NCBI GenBank assembly: GCA_910589395.1
Contig: CAJUTL010000002.1
Location: 58,386-122,385, forward strand
Direction: 5' to 3'
Origin: an uncultured Oscillospiraceae bacterium
Lineage (GTDB): Bacteria; Bacillota_A; Clostridia; Oscillospirales; Acutalibacteraceae
Length of the DNA: 64,000 nucleotides
Position 1 is the stretch's first letter; each line of letters starts with the position of its first letter. A program made the translations under genes and the position numbers. Positions 32,527 to 40,426 of the stretch are shown piece by piece. A model generated the notes under the pieces. The model saw nothing but the letters and a program-made list of their open reading frames with translations, did no database searches and was not told the origin of the DNA.

Positions 32527-33459
32527 TTAGGTTCCTTCTTTTCCGGGGCGCTTCCGCCGTTTTTTCTTTACGTGCAGAAACAGGATCTCCCGTTGTATCT
32601 CAGGCAAGCCCTTTTGCGCCACATTTTCTATGATCGGGCCGAAAAGCTTTAAATCGATCAGGTTCAAGGGGGGCAGCAGCATGGCCGCCGTGGCGTTCAG
32701 GGCCTCGTTGCAGGCAGCTTCAGCGGACCGGAGTTCTTCTTCCGAAAGCTGCCGCTTTTCAGAAAGGCCCAGCCGAAGCAGGAAGGGGTTGAATTTCCCC
32801 TGCCTGGCGTCCTCCCGCAGATCGTCGGAGGCGTCCATTAAATAGACCCAGCGCCCTAAAAAATAACCGAACTGGCCCAAAGCCAGTTTTTGGCCTTGGG
32901 CTGACTCTTGGCCCTCGGCTTCTCCGGCAAGCTCCTCAAAAAGCCCCTGCAGCAGCTGGGCAGTAGGCTCCGCGCACTCATCGGGGCCGGCCCTTTTTTC
33001 TTCCGCCGCTTTCTGCCCTTCCATGGCGGCTTGCGCAAGCTCCGCCAAAAGGGGATATCGCCCCGCCGCCCTTTTCGCCTTGCGGGAAACCAGCGGCAGC
33101 AGCAAGGCGCAGCCGAGAGATTTGAAAAAGCCCTCGTCCTCCCGGTCATCCCGCAGCTTGTGCCAGGTCAGCAACACGGAAAGGGCCGCCGCCTTTTGAT
33201 AGGCTTCCCCGTCCGCCTTCAAATATCGGCATTTCTTCATGGGGTTCGCCGCGCACCGTCCCGCTTCCTCGCAAACCGTTTGTCCGGAAGCGGCCAGGGT
33301 CAGCATGGCGTAAAAGGTACAGTCGTAGCTTAGGGAAAACCGGGCAAGCCATCCGTATTCCTTTCCCAACACCCGGCAGAGCTGGCAATAAATTCCTTTA
33401 TACTGCTCATATTCCTTTACCAGCAATTCCGATTGGAACGGGCGCACATACCCAAACAT
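32527..33459 (-). CDS. DUF5685 family protein
   Basis: 310 aa. N-terminus MFGYVRPFQSELLVKEYEQY then IYCQLCRVLGKEYGWLARFSLSYD is the family signature, with a CxxC pair and later Cys residues in CAANPMKKCRY. A mostly helical soluble protein; C-terminus very basic (KKKRRKRPGKEGT). No biochemical function is known to me for the family. Its constant pairing with the J-domain gene downstream suggests a common chaperone-related task. RBS not strong (AGGGG about 7 nt before the ATG). Confidence 0.75.
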   Translation of the reverse strand: MFGYVRPFQSELLVKEYEQYKGIYCQLCRVLGKEYGWLARFSLSYDCTFYAMLTLAASGQTVCEEAGRCAANPMKKCRYLKADGEAYQKAAALSVLLTWHKLRDDREDEGFFKSLGCALLLPLVSRKAKRAAGRYPLLAELAQAAMEGQKAAEEKRAGPDECAEPTAQLLQGLFEELAGEAEGQESAQGQKLALGQFGYFLGRWVYLMDASDDLREDARQGKFNPFLLRLGLSEKRQLSEEELRSAEAACNEALNATAAMLLPPLNLIDLKLFGPIIENVAQKGLPEIQREILFLHVKKKRRKRPGKEGT

Positions 33460-33463
33460 ATCC

Positions 33464-33750
33464 CTGCCCCTTTTTGCCGCTGTTGCACGTCACTTGCGGT
33501 GGGCGATCGAGAAGCTTCTCTGTGCAAATCGAAGCCACACCGCCCGACTATGACTTTTGCCGTTATTGTACTCCACCTGCGGTGGGCGATCGAGAAGCTT
33601 CTCTGTGCAAATCGAAGCCACACCGCCCGACTATGACTTTTGCCGTTATTGTACTCCACCTGCGGTGGGCAATCGAGAAGCTTCTCTGTGCAAATCGAAG
33701 CAACGCTGCCCGACTATGACTTTTGCCGTTATTGTACTCTATTTGCCCGG
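33464..33750. repeat. 83-bp tandem repeat, about 3.4 units
   Basis: The word GACTATGACTTTTGCCG starts at 33546, 33629 and 33712 (period 83); a diverged first unit lies at 33464-33545. Each unit contains CTGCGGTGGGCG pairing with CACCGCCCG and the palindrome GAGAAGCTTCTC, so each unit folds into one hairpin. Open frames through it repeat with the unit and have no RBS. It abuts the 5' end of the DUF5685 gene. Confidence 0.93.
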
Positions 33751-33753
33751 GAA

Positions 33754-33845
33754 GTTGTTGAACACACTGTAAATAATTATAGTCAAAGCCGTAAGAAATC
33801 GCAAGGGAATCTCCCTGCGAGCTCTTACGGCTTTTCTTTTTTCCC
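33754..33845 (+). other. Small promoter-terminator unit
   Basis: TTGTTG (33753-33758) and TATAGT 17 bp later form a plausible promoter; the following RNA would be a hairpin AAAGCCGTAAGA..TCTTACGGCTTTT with an inner GCAAGGGA/TCCCTGC stem, ending in TTTTCTTTTTTCCC near 33845. No coding frame is visible. It may be a tiny RNA or only a terminator isolated from its gene. The rest of 33846-33991 shows nothing. Confidence 0.45.
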
Positions 33846-33991
33846 TATTCTCAGAAAACTGTCTTTTTTCCTCAAACCGGCGGAGCTCCTATCAAAAATT
33901 CTCAAAACAGGAAATTGCTTTTGCGTTTTTCTTTCGGACCCGCCTTATTTCGGACGAAAAGCCGGCATTACTTCGGTACCAAAGGCAGATT

Positions 33992-34399
33992 TTAATTGAG
34001 CTTATCCAATTCTTTTTTCATGGTTTCCCAGAATTGTTCTATGAGATCGTTAGAATCCAGTTTTTCCTCCAGCATGCGAAGCCTGCTGATCAGCGCCCTT
34101 TCCCGCATGCGCAGATCACCGATCTGCTCCGGCGGATCTACCGGCTTGCGCCTGACCCGGATCCCGATCTCCTTTTCCGGATACTGTTCCGGCTGGAAAA
34201 AAGCTTCCAGCGGCAAGTTGAATACCACGGCAAGCTGCTGCAGATCCTCTATGCTAAAGGCACATTTTCCCCCCTCCTTATAAGAGTAGGCGGAGCGGGA
34301 ACAATCCAGAGCCTTTGCCAGGGAATCCTGAGAATACCCGATCTCCATGCGAAACTTTCTCACAGTTTCGCCAAGTGTTTGCCGATCTACAAATCCCAT
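33992..34399 (-). CDS. XRE-family regulator with C-terminal helical domain
   Basis: 135 aa. The HTH spans about 6-65 (LGETVRKFRMEIGYSQDSLAKALDCSRSAYSYKEGG) and a helical C-terminal part (100-135) may dimerise. Divergently transcribed from the smaller XRE gene at 34573 across a 173-bp gap containing inverted repeats; each could control the other. RBS aaggaga is 11 nt before the ATG. Confidence 0.85.
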   Translation of the reverse strand: MGFVDRQTLGETVRKFRMEIGYSQDSLAKALDCSRSAYSYKEGGKCAFSIEDLQQLAVVFNLPLEAFFQPEQYPEKEIGIRVRRKPVDPPEQIGDLRMRERALISRLRMLEEKLDSNDLIEQFWETMKKELDKLN

Positions 34400-34487
34400 A
34401 ATAAGTCATCTCCTTAGTGAACATTCGCCACATTACTGCCATTTTACCCTATTCTGGGGCGGAAGTCAATCTTTTTGGAAAAAATTC

Positions 34488-34521
34488 AGAGTATATAACT
34501 CTAAAAACGCTTTCTTAGAGT
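34488..34521. promoter_or_regulatory. Candidate operator repeats between divergent XRE genes
   Basis: AGAGT-ATATA-ACTCT (34488-34502) and ACTCTAA with TTAGAGT (34498-34504 and 34515-34521) give three phased AGAGT/ACTCT half-sites in 34 bases, a layout common for XRE repressors. Confidence 0.5.
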
Positions 34522-34572
34522 TTAATCCGCTAAAATTTTGACGTAAATAATTCCAAAAGGAGGCACCCTACA

Positions 34573-34803
34573 TTGCCGTACAAATACTACGAAAAAATCA
34601 GAGAAATGCGGGAAGACAGAAAGCTGAGCCAGCAGGATATTGCCGACTTGCTTCACATCGGCCAGCGCACTTACTCAGACTATGAGACCGGAAAGACCCG
34701 TATCCCGGTAGAAAGCGTGATCGCGCTGGCCAAATTTTACGATGTAGATCTGAATTACCTCACCGGAATCAGCCAGGAAAAGAACCCTTTTCCCGAAAAA
34801 TAG
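34573..34803 (+). CDS. Small XRE-family regulator
   Basis: 76 aa, essentially only an HTH domain (IREMREDRKLSQQDIADLLHIGQRTYSDYETG). The start is TTG at 34573, with AAAAGGAGG about 9 nt upstream. Length and sequence fit Cro/phage-type single-domain repressors widespread in Clostridia. Divergent from 33992-34399. Confidence 0.85.
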   Translation: MPYKYYEKIREMREDRKLSQQDIADLLHIGQRTYSDYETGKTRIPVESVIALAKFYDVDLNYLTGISQEKNPFPEK

Positions 34804-34926
34804 TTGTTGGCTGCAAGTGGCCAGCTGTCAGAAAAAGCAGGGGTGGCATTTCTTGACTTTTCTCTAAAAAGAACTGACTGCTTACAGCGCAATAACTCTA
34901 ACTCCATGAATAAGAACATCGCCTGA

Positions 34927-34942
34927 TGCTTATATATAAGCA
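34927..34942. other. 16-bp perfect palindrome next to the deacetylase RBS
   Basis: TGCTTATATATAAGCA is self-complementary and ends one base before the AGGGCGG RBS of the gene starting at 34957, so it could be an operator or a hairpin affecting translation. Confidence 0.6.
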
Positions 34943-34956
34943 GGGCGGTGTTTTTT

Positions 34957-35847
34957 ATGGGAACAATCCGAAAAAGGCGGGGGCTGTATGGACTGGTCAA
35001 GGTGAATTGGAAGGCGGTTTCCGGCGCGTTATTGGGAATTGCGGCAATTTTCGCGGCCCTGTTTACCGTCAGCGCCGCCACAGTGGAGCAGGGAGTGGCG
35101 CTGCCTGTGGTGATGTATCATTCCGTGCTCAAGGACGAGGCCTATCACGGAAAATACGTGATCTCCCCCCAGGAGCTGGAAAGCGATATGCTTTATTTGA
35201 AAAGCCAGGGGTATACTACTATCTTGCCGGAGGAGCTGCTTGCTTACGCCCAGGGAAAAGAGCTGCCGGAAAAACCTGTTTTGCTCACCTTTGACGATGG
35301 TTACTACAATAACTATCTGTACGCCTTTGAGCTTGCGAAGAAGCACGAGTGTAAATTTCTGATCGCGCCTATCGGCTACTATTCGGATTTTTATACGCAA
35401 ACCGGAGAGAAAAATGGGTATTATACCCATTGTACTTGGGAACAGCTTCGGGAAATGGCCGATTCCGGCCTGGTAGAGGTGGGAAACCACAGCTATAACC
35501 TTCATAAGGGGAGCGGAAGCCCCGTAGGGGTAAAAAAAGCCTCCGGAGAAACTGAGGAGGCTTACCGGGAAAGGCTGACAAAGGATCTTCTCAGCGCCCA
35601 GGAAGCGGTGGAAAAGCACGTGGGGAAAAAGCCCCGGGTCTTTGTATATCCTTTCGGCGCGGTGAGCAAGACCACTCCGGAGCTGGTGCAGTCTCTGGGA
35701 TTTTCCATGACCCTGACCTGCGAGGAAAAGATCAGCTATGTGACACGGGACCCGAATTCCTTTTATGGCCTGGGCCGGTACCTGCGGCCCTCCGGCATGA
35801 GCTCTCAGGATTTTTTCACAAAACGCATGAAACTGGGAAAGAGCTGA
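34957..35847 (+). CDS. Membrane-anchored polysaccharide deacetylase
   Basis: 296 aa. An N-terminal membrane anchor (about 20-42) is followed by a NodB-type domain: PVVMYHSVLKD, catalytic-base motif LLTFDDGYYNN (Asp-Asp), metal motif NHSYNLH (His-x3-4-His) and the later RVFVYPFGA. Such enzymes remove acetyl groups from peptidoglycan or other surface glycans; sporulation members (PdaA/PdaB) make muramic lactam or alter the cortex. The ATG at 34957 is used; the GTG at 34948 overlaps the RBS. Confidence 0.88.
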   Translation: MGTIRKRRGLYGLVKVNWKAVSGALLGIAAIFAALFTVSAATVEQGVALPVVMYHSVLKDEAYHGKYVISPQELESDMLYLKSQGYTTILPEELLAYAQGKELPEKPVLLTFDDGYYNNYLYAFELAKKHECKFLIAPIGYYSDFYTQTGEKNGYYTHCTWEQLREMADSGLVEVGNHSYNLHKGSGSPVGVKKASGETEEAYRERLTKDLLSAQEAVEKHVGKKPRVFVYPFGAVSKTTPELVQSLGFSMTLTCEEKISYVTRDPNSFYGLGRYLRPSGMSSQDFFTKRMKLGKS

Positions 35848-35876
35848 TTCGGGCCTGATGGAAAGGAGAAAATGAT

Positions 35877-36419
35877 ATGGCAAAGCTTTATCTCAGCCTG
35901 CCCTCACAGCCGGGAGAGGAATACCCCAACGGTGGAGAGGAGCAATATTGGATCGGCAAGGTTGCCGACAGCCTGGAAGCCGCGCTTTCCAATTCCGGGG
36001 TCAAGCCCTTTCGAATCCCCGGAAGCGTGAAGGAAGGCAGATTGCTCCGGGCCGCGAACAGGGGAGAAAACTGCCTGTATCTCATGCTTTGCTCTCAAAC
36101 GGCTCCGCCGGATTCCGCCGGGCAGAGAAAGGGCTCAGACGTGTATTATCGGGAACAGTGCGGTGTGGAAAAGGCGGCGGCAGAGTTGTTTGCCGCCCGC
36201 CTGAAGGAGATCTATCCTCAACCGGAGCTGGCGGGCACCAGACCTGTTTCGGAAACGGAGGAACAGGAGAAAGATGCTTCCCCCACACTTTTGATCAAGC
36301 TGGCTTATCGGGATAACCCTCAGGACGAAGCCTGGCTGGTAAATAACACCATAGAGATCGGCGAAAAGCTGGCCCAGGCCGCGGCGGAAGCATTGGGGCT
36401 TCCTTTTTTCCATGCTTGA
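35877..36419 (+). CDS. Degenerate N-acetylmuramoyl-L-alanine amidase-like protein
   Basis: 180 aa, no signal peptide. N-terminus KLYLSLPSQPGEEYPNGGEEQYWIGKVADSL and C-terminus LIKLAYRDNPQDEAWLVNNTIEIGEKLAQA follow the clostridial Amidase_3 pattern (YLSPS.Q..N.G.EE and VE.A.HDN..DA.W..NN). The zinc-binding histidine expected in the middle (S/AIHSNA) is replaced in LYLMLCSQTAPP, and the HDN-type histidine is Arg in YRDNP. So zinc binding and catalysis are doubtful. Cotranslated with the symporter, which it overlaps by 8 bases. Confidence 0.65.
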   Translation: MAKLYLSLPSQPGEEYPNGGEEQYWIGKVADSLEAALSNSGVKPFRIPGSVKEGRLLRAANRGENCLYLMLCSQTAPPDSAGQRKGSDVYYREQCGVEKAAAELFAARLKEIYPQPELAGTRPVSETEEQEKDASPTLLIKLAYRDNPQDEAWLVNNTIEIGEKLAQAAAEALGLPFFHA

Positions 36420-37740
36420 GGCGCTGCGGGACGCCCTGTGGGGCTGGCATGTGCTGCTGCTGATTTTGGCGGCGGGAATCTTTTTTTCCTGCTCCACCGG
36501 CTTTTTCCAGCTTCGCCGTCTGGGAAGCTGGCTGAAGGTGGCGGTACTGGGCTCCCGGGAACAGAAAAAACAGGGGGGTGTGACCCAGTTCCAGGCGCTG
36601 ACAGCGGCGCTGGCCGGGTCCATCGGCACCGGAAATATCGTGGGGGTGGCGGCCGCCATCACAGTGGGCGGCCCCGGGGCTCTGTTCTGGATGTGGGTGT
36701 CCTCCCTGTTCGGCATGATGACGGTATTCGCGGAAAATCTTCTGGCCGCCAGGTACAAAAACGCGCCGGGGGCGCTGGGGTATCTGGAAAAGGCTGGAAA
36801 GTGGGGAAAGCCCCTGGCAGCTTTCTACGCCGTGGGCTGCTGCCTTTCCTCCTTCGGCATGGGAAACATGACGCAGACCAACGCCTGCGCGGTTTCCCTG
36901 GAAAGCTTCGGACTTCCCGCTGCCGTGACCGGCATTTTTTTAGCGGCACTGGTGTTTTTTGTAGCCAGGGGCGGCCTGCGGTTCGCCGTAAGGATCACAG
37001 AGCGGCTGGTTCCCGCTATGACGCTGCTGTTTTTTGCGGCCTCCCTGGGAGTGCTGTGGGTCTTTCGGGAAAATCTGCCGGGGGCGTTTCACAGCATTTT
37101 GGAGGGGGCGTTCTCCCTGCGGGCCGGTGTGGGAGGAACCGCTGGAGCGCTGCTGGCCTTGAAAACGGGCGTATCCCGGGGCGTGTTCACCAACGAGGCG
37201 GGGCTTGGCAGCTCGGCCTTCGCCTATGGGGAGGTAAAGGGGAAAACTTCCATAGAGCTGGGGTACTTAGGGATCTTCCAGGTGTTTGTGGATACCATCG
37301 TCATGTGCACGGTGACAGGCCTGTGTATCCTGTGCTGCCGCTCCCCCATGCTGGAGGGGGCGAAGCTTACATTTTTTGCCTATGAATCCGCCTTGGGGCC
37401 CATAGGAAGCTGGGCGGTTTCCCTGTGTACGGCGCTGTTTGCCCTGGCTACGGTGATCTCCTGGTGCTGTTATGGCCGGGAAGGCTTATTTTATTTGACA
37501 AAGGGGAAGGGGAAAACTTTATTTGCGTTAGCCGCGGCGGCAGCCGCCTATTTCGGCTGCATTCTGCCTTTATCTGCCGTATTTCAACTGGGAGACGCCT
37601 TTAACGGACTGATGGCGATCCCCAACATTTTGGCGCTGTTCCGGCACAGAAAAGAGGTGCTGGACGTAGTGCGGGAAGCGGAAACAAACCGTGCCAAAGC
37701 TGGAAAAAGGCGGCTTTCACAAAATTTTCAAAAAACCTAG
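36412..37740 (+). CDS. Alanine/glycine:cation symporter (AGCS family)
   Basis: 442 aa, about eleven membrane helices. The family's N-terminal block is present: TQFQALTAALAGSIGTGNIVGVAAAITVGGPGALFWMW, then the amphipathic ENLLAARYK loop and GVSRGVFTNEAGLGSSAFAYG. It imports alanine or glycine with Na+. Overlaps the preceding gene by 8 bases. The Na+ gradient may come from the OAD pump at 2-5 kb. Confidence 0.93.
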   Translation: MLEALRDALWGWHVLLLILAAGIFFSCSTGFFQLRRLGSWLKVAVLGSREQKKQGGVTQFQALTAALAGSIGTGNIVGVAAAITVGGPGALFWMWVSSLFGMMTVFAENLLAARYKNAPGALGYLEKAGKWGKPLAAFYAVGCCLSSFGMGNMTQTNACAVSLESFGLPAAVTGIFLAALVFFVARGGLRFAVRITERLVPAMTLLFFAASLGVLWVFRENLPGAFHSILEGAFSLRAGVGGTAGALLALKTGVSRGVFTNEAGLGSSAFAYGEVKGKTSIELGYLGIFQVFVDTIVMCTVTGLCILCCRSPMLEGAKLTFFAYESALGPIGSWAVSLCTALFALATVISWCCYGREGLFYLTKGKGKTLFALAAAAAAYFGCILPLSAVFQLGDAFNGLMAIPNILALFRHRKEVLDVVREAETNRAKAGKRRLSQNFQKT

Positions 37741-37757
37741 CATTTTTCCCGGTCTTA

Positions 37758-37766
37758 TGCTATACT
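37758..37766 (+). promoter_or_regulatory. Extended -10 promoter before darA
   Basis: TGCTATACT (37758-37766) is a consensus extended -10 element; a recognisable -35 is lacking. It lies about 150 bases before darA. Confidence 0.5.
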
Positions 37767-37914
37767 GAATGCAGAAGGAAGCACATGCTTCGTTTCTCTG
37801 TTTCTTTGTTGGTTTCTCCCGGCTGACCCTGCTGCTGGCAGGAGGGCCGGATCGTTCAAAATCCATACGGGCAAAGAAAAGTTTTCCAAACGGCCCGGAA
37901 AGGCAGGTATTTTT

Positions 37915-38238
37915 ATGAAACTGATCCTTGCGATCGTAAGCAATGATGACAGCGGCGCGGTGTCCTCCGCGCTGACCCGGGAAGGCTATTCCGTAACGAA
38001 GCTTGCCACCACAGGCGGGTTTCTGATGGCGGGCAACACCACCTTTATCTCCGGTGTGGACGATGAAAAGGTGGACGATGTGATCAGCCTGATCTCCAAA
38101 TACAGCAGCCGCAGAACTCAGATCGTACCCAGCACCTCCACTATGGACGTGGGAATGTATTCCTCCTTCCCTGTGGAGGTCACGGTGGGCGGTTCTACCA
38201 TATTCGTGCTGAATGTGGACCGCTTTGAAAAGGTCTGA
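37915..38238 (+). CDS. darA: Cyclic di-AMP receptor, PII-like (DarA)
   Basis: 107 aa, the normal length. KLILAIVSNDDSGAVSSALTREGYSVTKLATTGGFLMAGNTTFISGVDD matches the YaaQ/DarA family, including the T/G-rich ligand loop. DarA trimers bind c-di-AMP; the downstream partner is not settled. In Bacillus the gene stands near yaaR, holB and yaaT; here holB begins on the last base of the stop codon. Confidence 0.93.
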   Translation: MKLILAIVSNDDSGAVSSALTREGYSVTKLATTGGFLMAGNTTFISGVDDEKVDDVISLISKYSSRRTQIVPSTSTMDVGMYSSFPVEVTVGGSTIFVLNVDRFEKV

Positions 38239-39221
38239 TGGATCTTTCCGGTTTTTTAGGGAACGAAGAGGTAAAAGAGGCCTTATCCGCCGCGTTTGCT
38301 CTGCGGCGGTTTCCCCATGCCATTGTACTGCAGGGGGAGGCGGGCTGCGGGAAACGCACCTTGGCAAGGCTGATCGCCAAGGCCTTGGTGTGCAGGAACC
38401 GGGAAAAGGCTCCCTGTGGGGAATGTCCGTCCTGTATTCGCGCGGACGCGGGCTCACATCCCGATATTCGGATCGAAGAAGGGAGCGGGGCAACCCGCTC
38501 CCTTAGTGTTGATACTGTCAAGGCCGTCACCGCCGACGCCTACAGAATGCCGGAGGAGGCGGAGCTCAGCGTGTATATTCTGCTGATGGGATCCCGTACC
38601 TCCGAAGCGGCGCAGAATAAGCTTTTGAAGATCATTGAGGAGCCGCCGAAGGGTGCGGTGTTTCTGCTGGTGTGCGATTCGGCGGAGCAGCTTTTGCCCA
38701 CCATTCGCTCCCGGGTGCAGAGCTTTACCCTGAAGCCCCCTTCACCGGAAGAGGCCGCGGCCTATGGCAGAGAACATGCCGGGCTGGAAGCGGGGCAGGC
38801 GGAAAGGCTTGCCGACCTGTGCGGAGGCAATATCGGCAGAATGCTGGAGGAGGCCCAGGGCGGAACCGCCGCACAGGCCGCGGGCATCGCGGCGGCAATG
38901 GCGGCTGGCATGCTGGATAAAAATGGGGACGCTCTCTTAAAGGCGGCGCTTCCCCTGCAAAAGGACAGAAAGCTTTGCGGAGAAGCCTTATCCCGATTGA
39001 CCGTGATCTTTCGGGACGCCTGCGTTTTGCGGGCGGGCGGGACAAGCCTGCTTTCCGGCGCCGCTGGGGAAGCCGAGCTGCTCAGCGGTCTTCCCATGAA
39101 CCGGCTGTGTAAGCTGCCGGAGATCGGGGAGGAATTCCGGCGGAAGCTGGAGCGCAACGCCAATATGTCCCTTTTGGTGTCCTGCTTGTGCTCCCGGCTG
39201 CGGGAAGCGGCGGGCAGATAA
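38238..39221 (+). CDS. holB: DNA polymerase III delta-prime subunit
   Basis: 327 aa. Clamp-loader AAA+ fold: Walker A GEAGCGKR, a zinc module C-x8-C-x2-C-x2-C (CRNREKAPCGECPSC), sensor-1 region NKLLKIIEEPP and IRSRVQSF. It helps load the beta clamp onto primed DNA. Overlaps darA by 1 base and is followed by the ricT homologue after 57 bp. Confidence 0.93.
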   Translation: MDLSGFLGNEEVKEALSAAFALRRFPHAIVLQGEAGCGKRTLARLIAKALVCRNREKAPCGECPSCIRADAGSHPDIRIEEGSGATRSLSVDTVKAVTADAYRMPEEAELSVYILLMGSRTSEAAQNKLLKIIEEPPKGAVFLLVCDSAEQLLPTIRSRVQSFTLKPPSPEEAAAYGREHAGLEAGQAERLADLCGGNIGRMLEEAQGGTAAQAAGIAAAMAAGMLDKNGDALLKAALPLQKDRKLCGEALSRLTVIFRDACVLRAGGTSLLSGAAGEAELLSGLPMNRLCKLPEIGEEFRRKLERNANMSLLVSCLCSRLREAAGR

Positions 39222-39278
39222 AGGGTGGCTTCGGGAAAACCGGGGTGATCCCTCTTACTTTTATAAAGGAGAATGTGT

Positions 39279-40142
39279 ATGGCCGAGGTAATTGGCGTGC
39301 GGTTTAAGAATACAGGAAAGGTCTATTATTTTGATCCCGGCCAGGAAAAGCTTTCCTGCGGGGAGCGGGTGATCGTGGAGACCGCTCGGGGTGTGGAATG
39401 CGGCGAGGTGGCTATGGCGAACCGTGAGGTAAACGACAGCACCATCGTGCAGCCTCTGCGCAAGCTGGTACGCAAGGCCACCAAGGACGATCTGCGCCGG
39501 GCGGAGGAAAACCGCCGGAAGGAAAAGGACGCTTTTCGGATCTGCGAGGAAAAAATTGCCGAGCGCGGCCTGGAAATGAAGCTGGTAGAGGTGGAATACA
39601 CCTTCGATAACAGCAAGATCCTGTTCTATTTCACCGCCGATGGGCGGGTGGACTTCCGGGAGCTGGTAAAGGATCTGGCAAGCCAGTTCCGCACCCGGAT
39701 CGAGCTGCGGCAGATCGGCGTGCGGGACGAGGCGAAAATGCTGGGCGGCATGGGAATTTGCGGCAGGCCTTTCTGCTGCGGCTCCTTTTTGGGCGGCTTT
39801 CAGCCGGTATCCATCAAAATGGCAAAGGAGCAGGGCCTTTCCCTGAACCCGGTAAAGATCTCCGGGGCCTGCGGCAGGCTCATGTGCTGCTTGAAATACG
39901 AGCAGGAGGCCTATCAGGACCTGCTGCGCACCACTCCCAAGGTGAACGCGCTGGTCTCCACCCCGGAGGGCAAGGGCGTGGTGATCGATCAAAATCTTTT
40001 GACCAGAAAGCTCACCGTTCGGCTGGATAAGGACCCGGAGGCCGCGCCCAAGGTGTTCCACGCCTCAGAAGTAAAGCTGCTGCGTGACGGAAGGATCAAG
40101 GTGGATAAAAAGGAAGAAGAAGAGCTGAAAAACCTGGAATAA
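39279..40142 (+). CDS. ricT: PSP1-domain protein RicT/YaaT
   Basis: 287 aa. The PSP1 C-terminal region is recognisable: GGMGICGRPFCCGSFLGGF, SGACGRLMCCLKYEQ, giving a cysteine pattern known to bind Fe-S in the Bacillus RicA-RicF-RicT complex that aids RNase Y-dependent mRNA maturation and sporulation phosphorelay. The ATG at 39279 is chosen (AAAGGAG 7 nt upstream); the ATG at 39273 is only 1 nt from that RBS. Confidence 0.92.
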   Translation: MAEVIGVRFKNTGKVYYFDPGQEKLSCGERVIVETARGVECGEVAMANREVNDSTIVQPLRKLVRKATKDDLRRAEENRRKEKDAFRICEEKIAERGLEMKLVEVEYTFDNSKILFYFTADGRVDFRELVKDLASQFRTRIELRQIGVRDEAKMLGGMGICGRPFCCGSFLGGFQPVSIKMAKEQGLSLNPVKISGACGRLMCCLKYEQEAYQDLLRTTPKVNALVSTPEGKGVVIDQNLLTRKLTVRLDKDPEAAPKVFHASEVKLLRDGRIKVDKKEEEELKNLE

Positions 40143-40194
40143 AGCCAAGATCGGCCGGATAGGAGTTGTGCCGTAAAAAATCTTCCTTTTCTAC

Positions 40195-40223
40195 TTGCGG
40201 AACCGGGAGATTTGTGATAGGAT
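40195..40223 (+). promoter_or_regulatory. Candidate promoter of the first SLH gene
   Basis: TTGCGG (40195-40200) and TAGGAT (40218-40223) with 17 bp spacing, giving a leader of about 200 nt to the gene at 40427. Confidence 0.5.
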
Positions 40224-40360
40224 CATCTTGCGGCATAACAGGATAGAAACACAGTATAAGTGTGTGTGTTTGCTTTTTTGGCAAAAATGCAGGCTTCGTT
40301 TAGCATACTTGTACTGTGTGTTATAGTTGTGTCGCAGCAATAGAAGCTGTGCATTTTTCG

Positions 40361-40388
40361 GTGCGTGGCTTCGGCTGCGCACTTTTTT
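40361..40388 (+). terminator. Terminator-like hairpin in the SLH gene leader
   Basis: GTGCGTGGC-TTCG-GCTGCGCAC followed by TTTTTTG, only about 40 nt before the ATG at 40427 and with no gene in front except ricT 220 bp away. The upstream GCTGTGCA word (40346-40353) could compete for part of the stem. Confidence 0.65.
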
Positions 40389-40426
40389 GTTGCGCAGAAA
40401 TTTTTTCCTGTAAGGAGAGATGTCAT

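Noticed and set aside
33464..33750. CRISPR array
   Set aside because: The 83-bp units are contiguous with no unique spacers, and no cas gene is present.
33433..33999. Open frames through the 83-bp repeats
   Set aside because: Same protein text appears in three frames because the unit length (83) is not a multiple of three.
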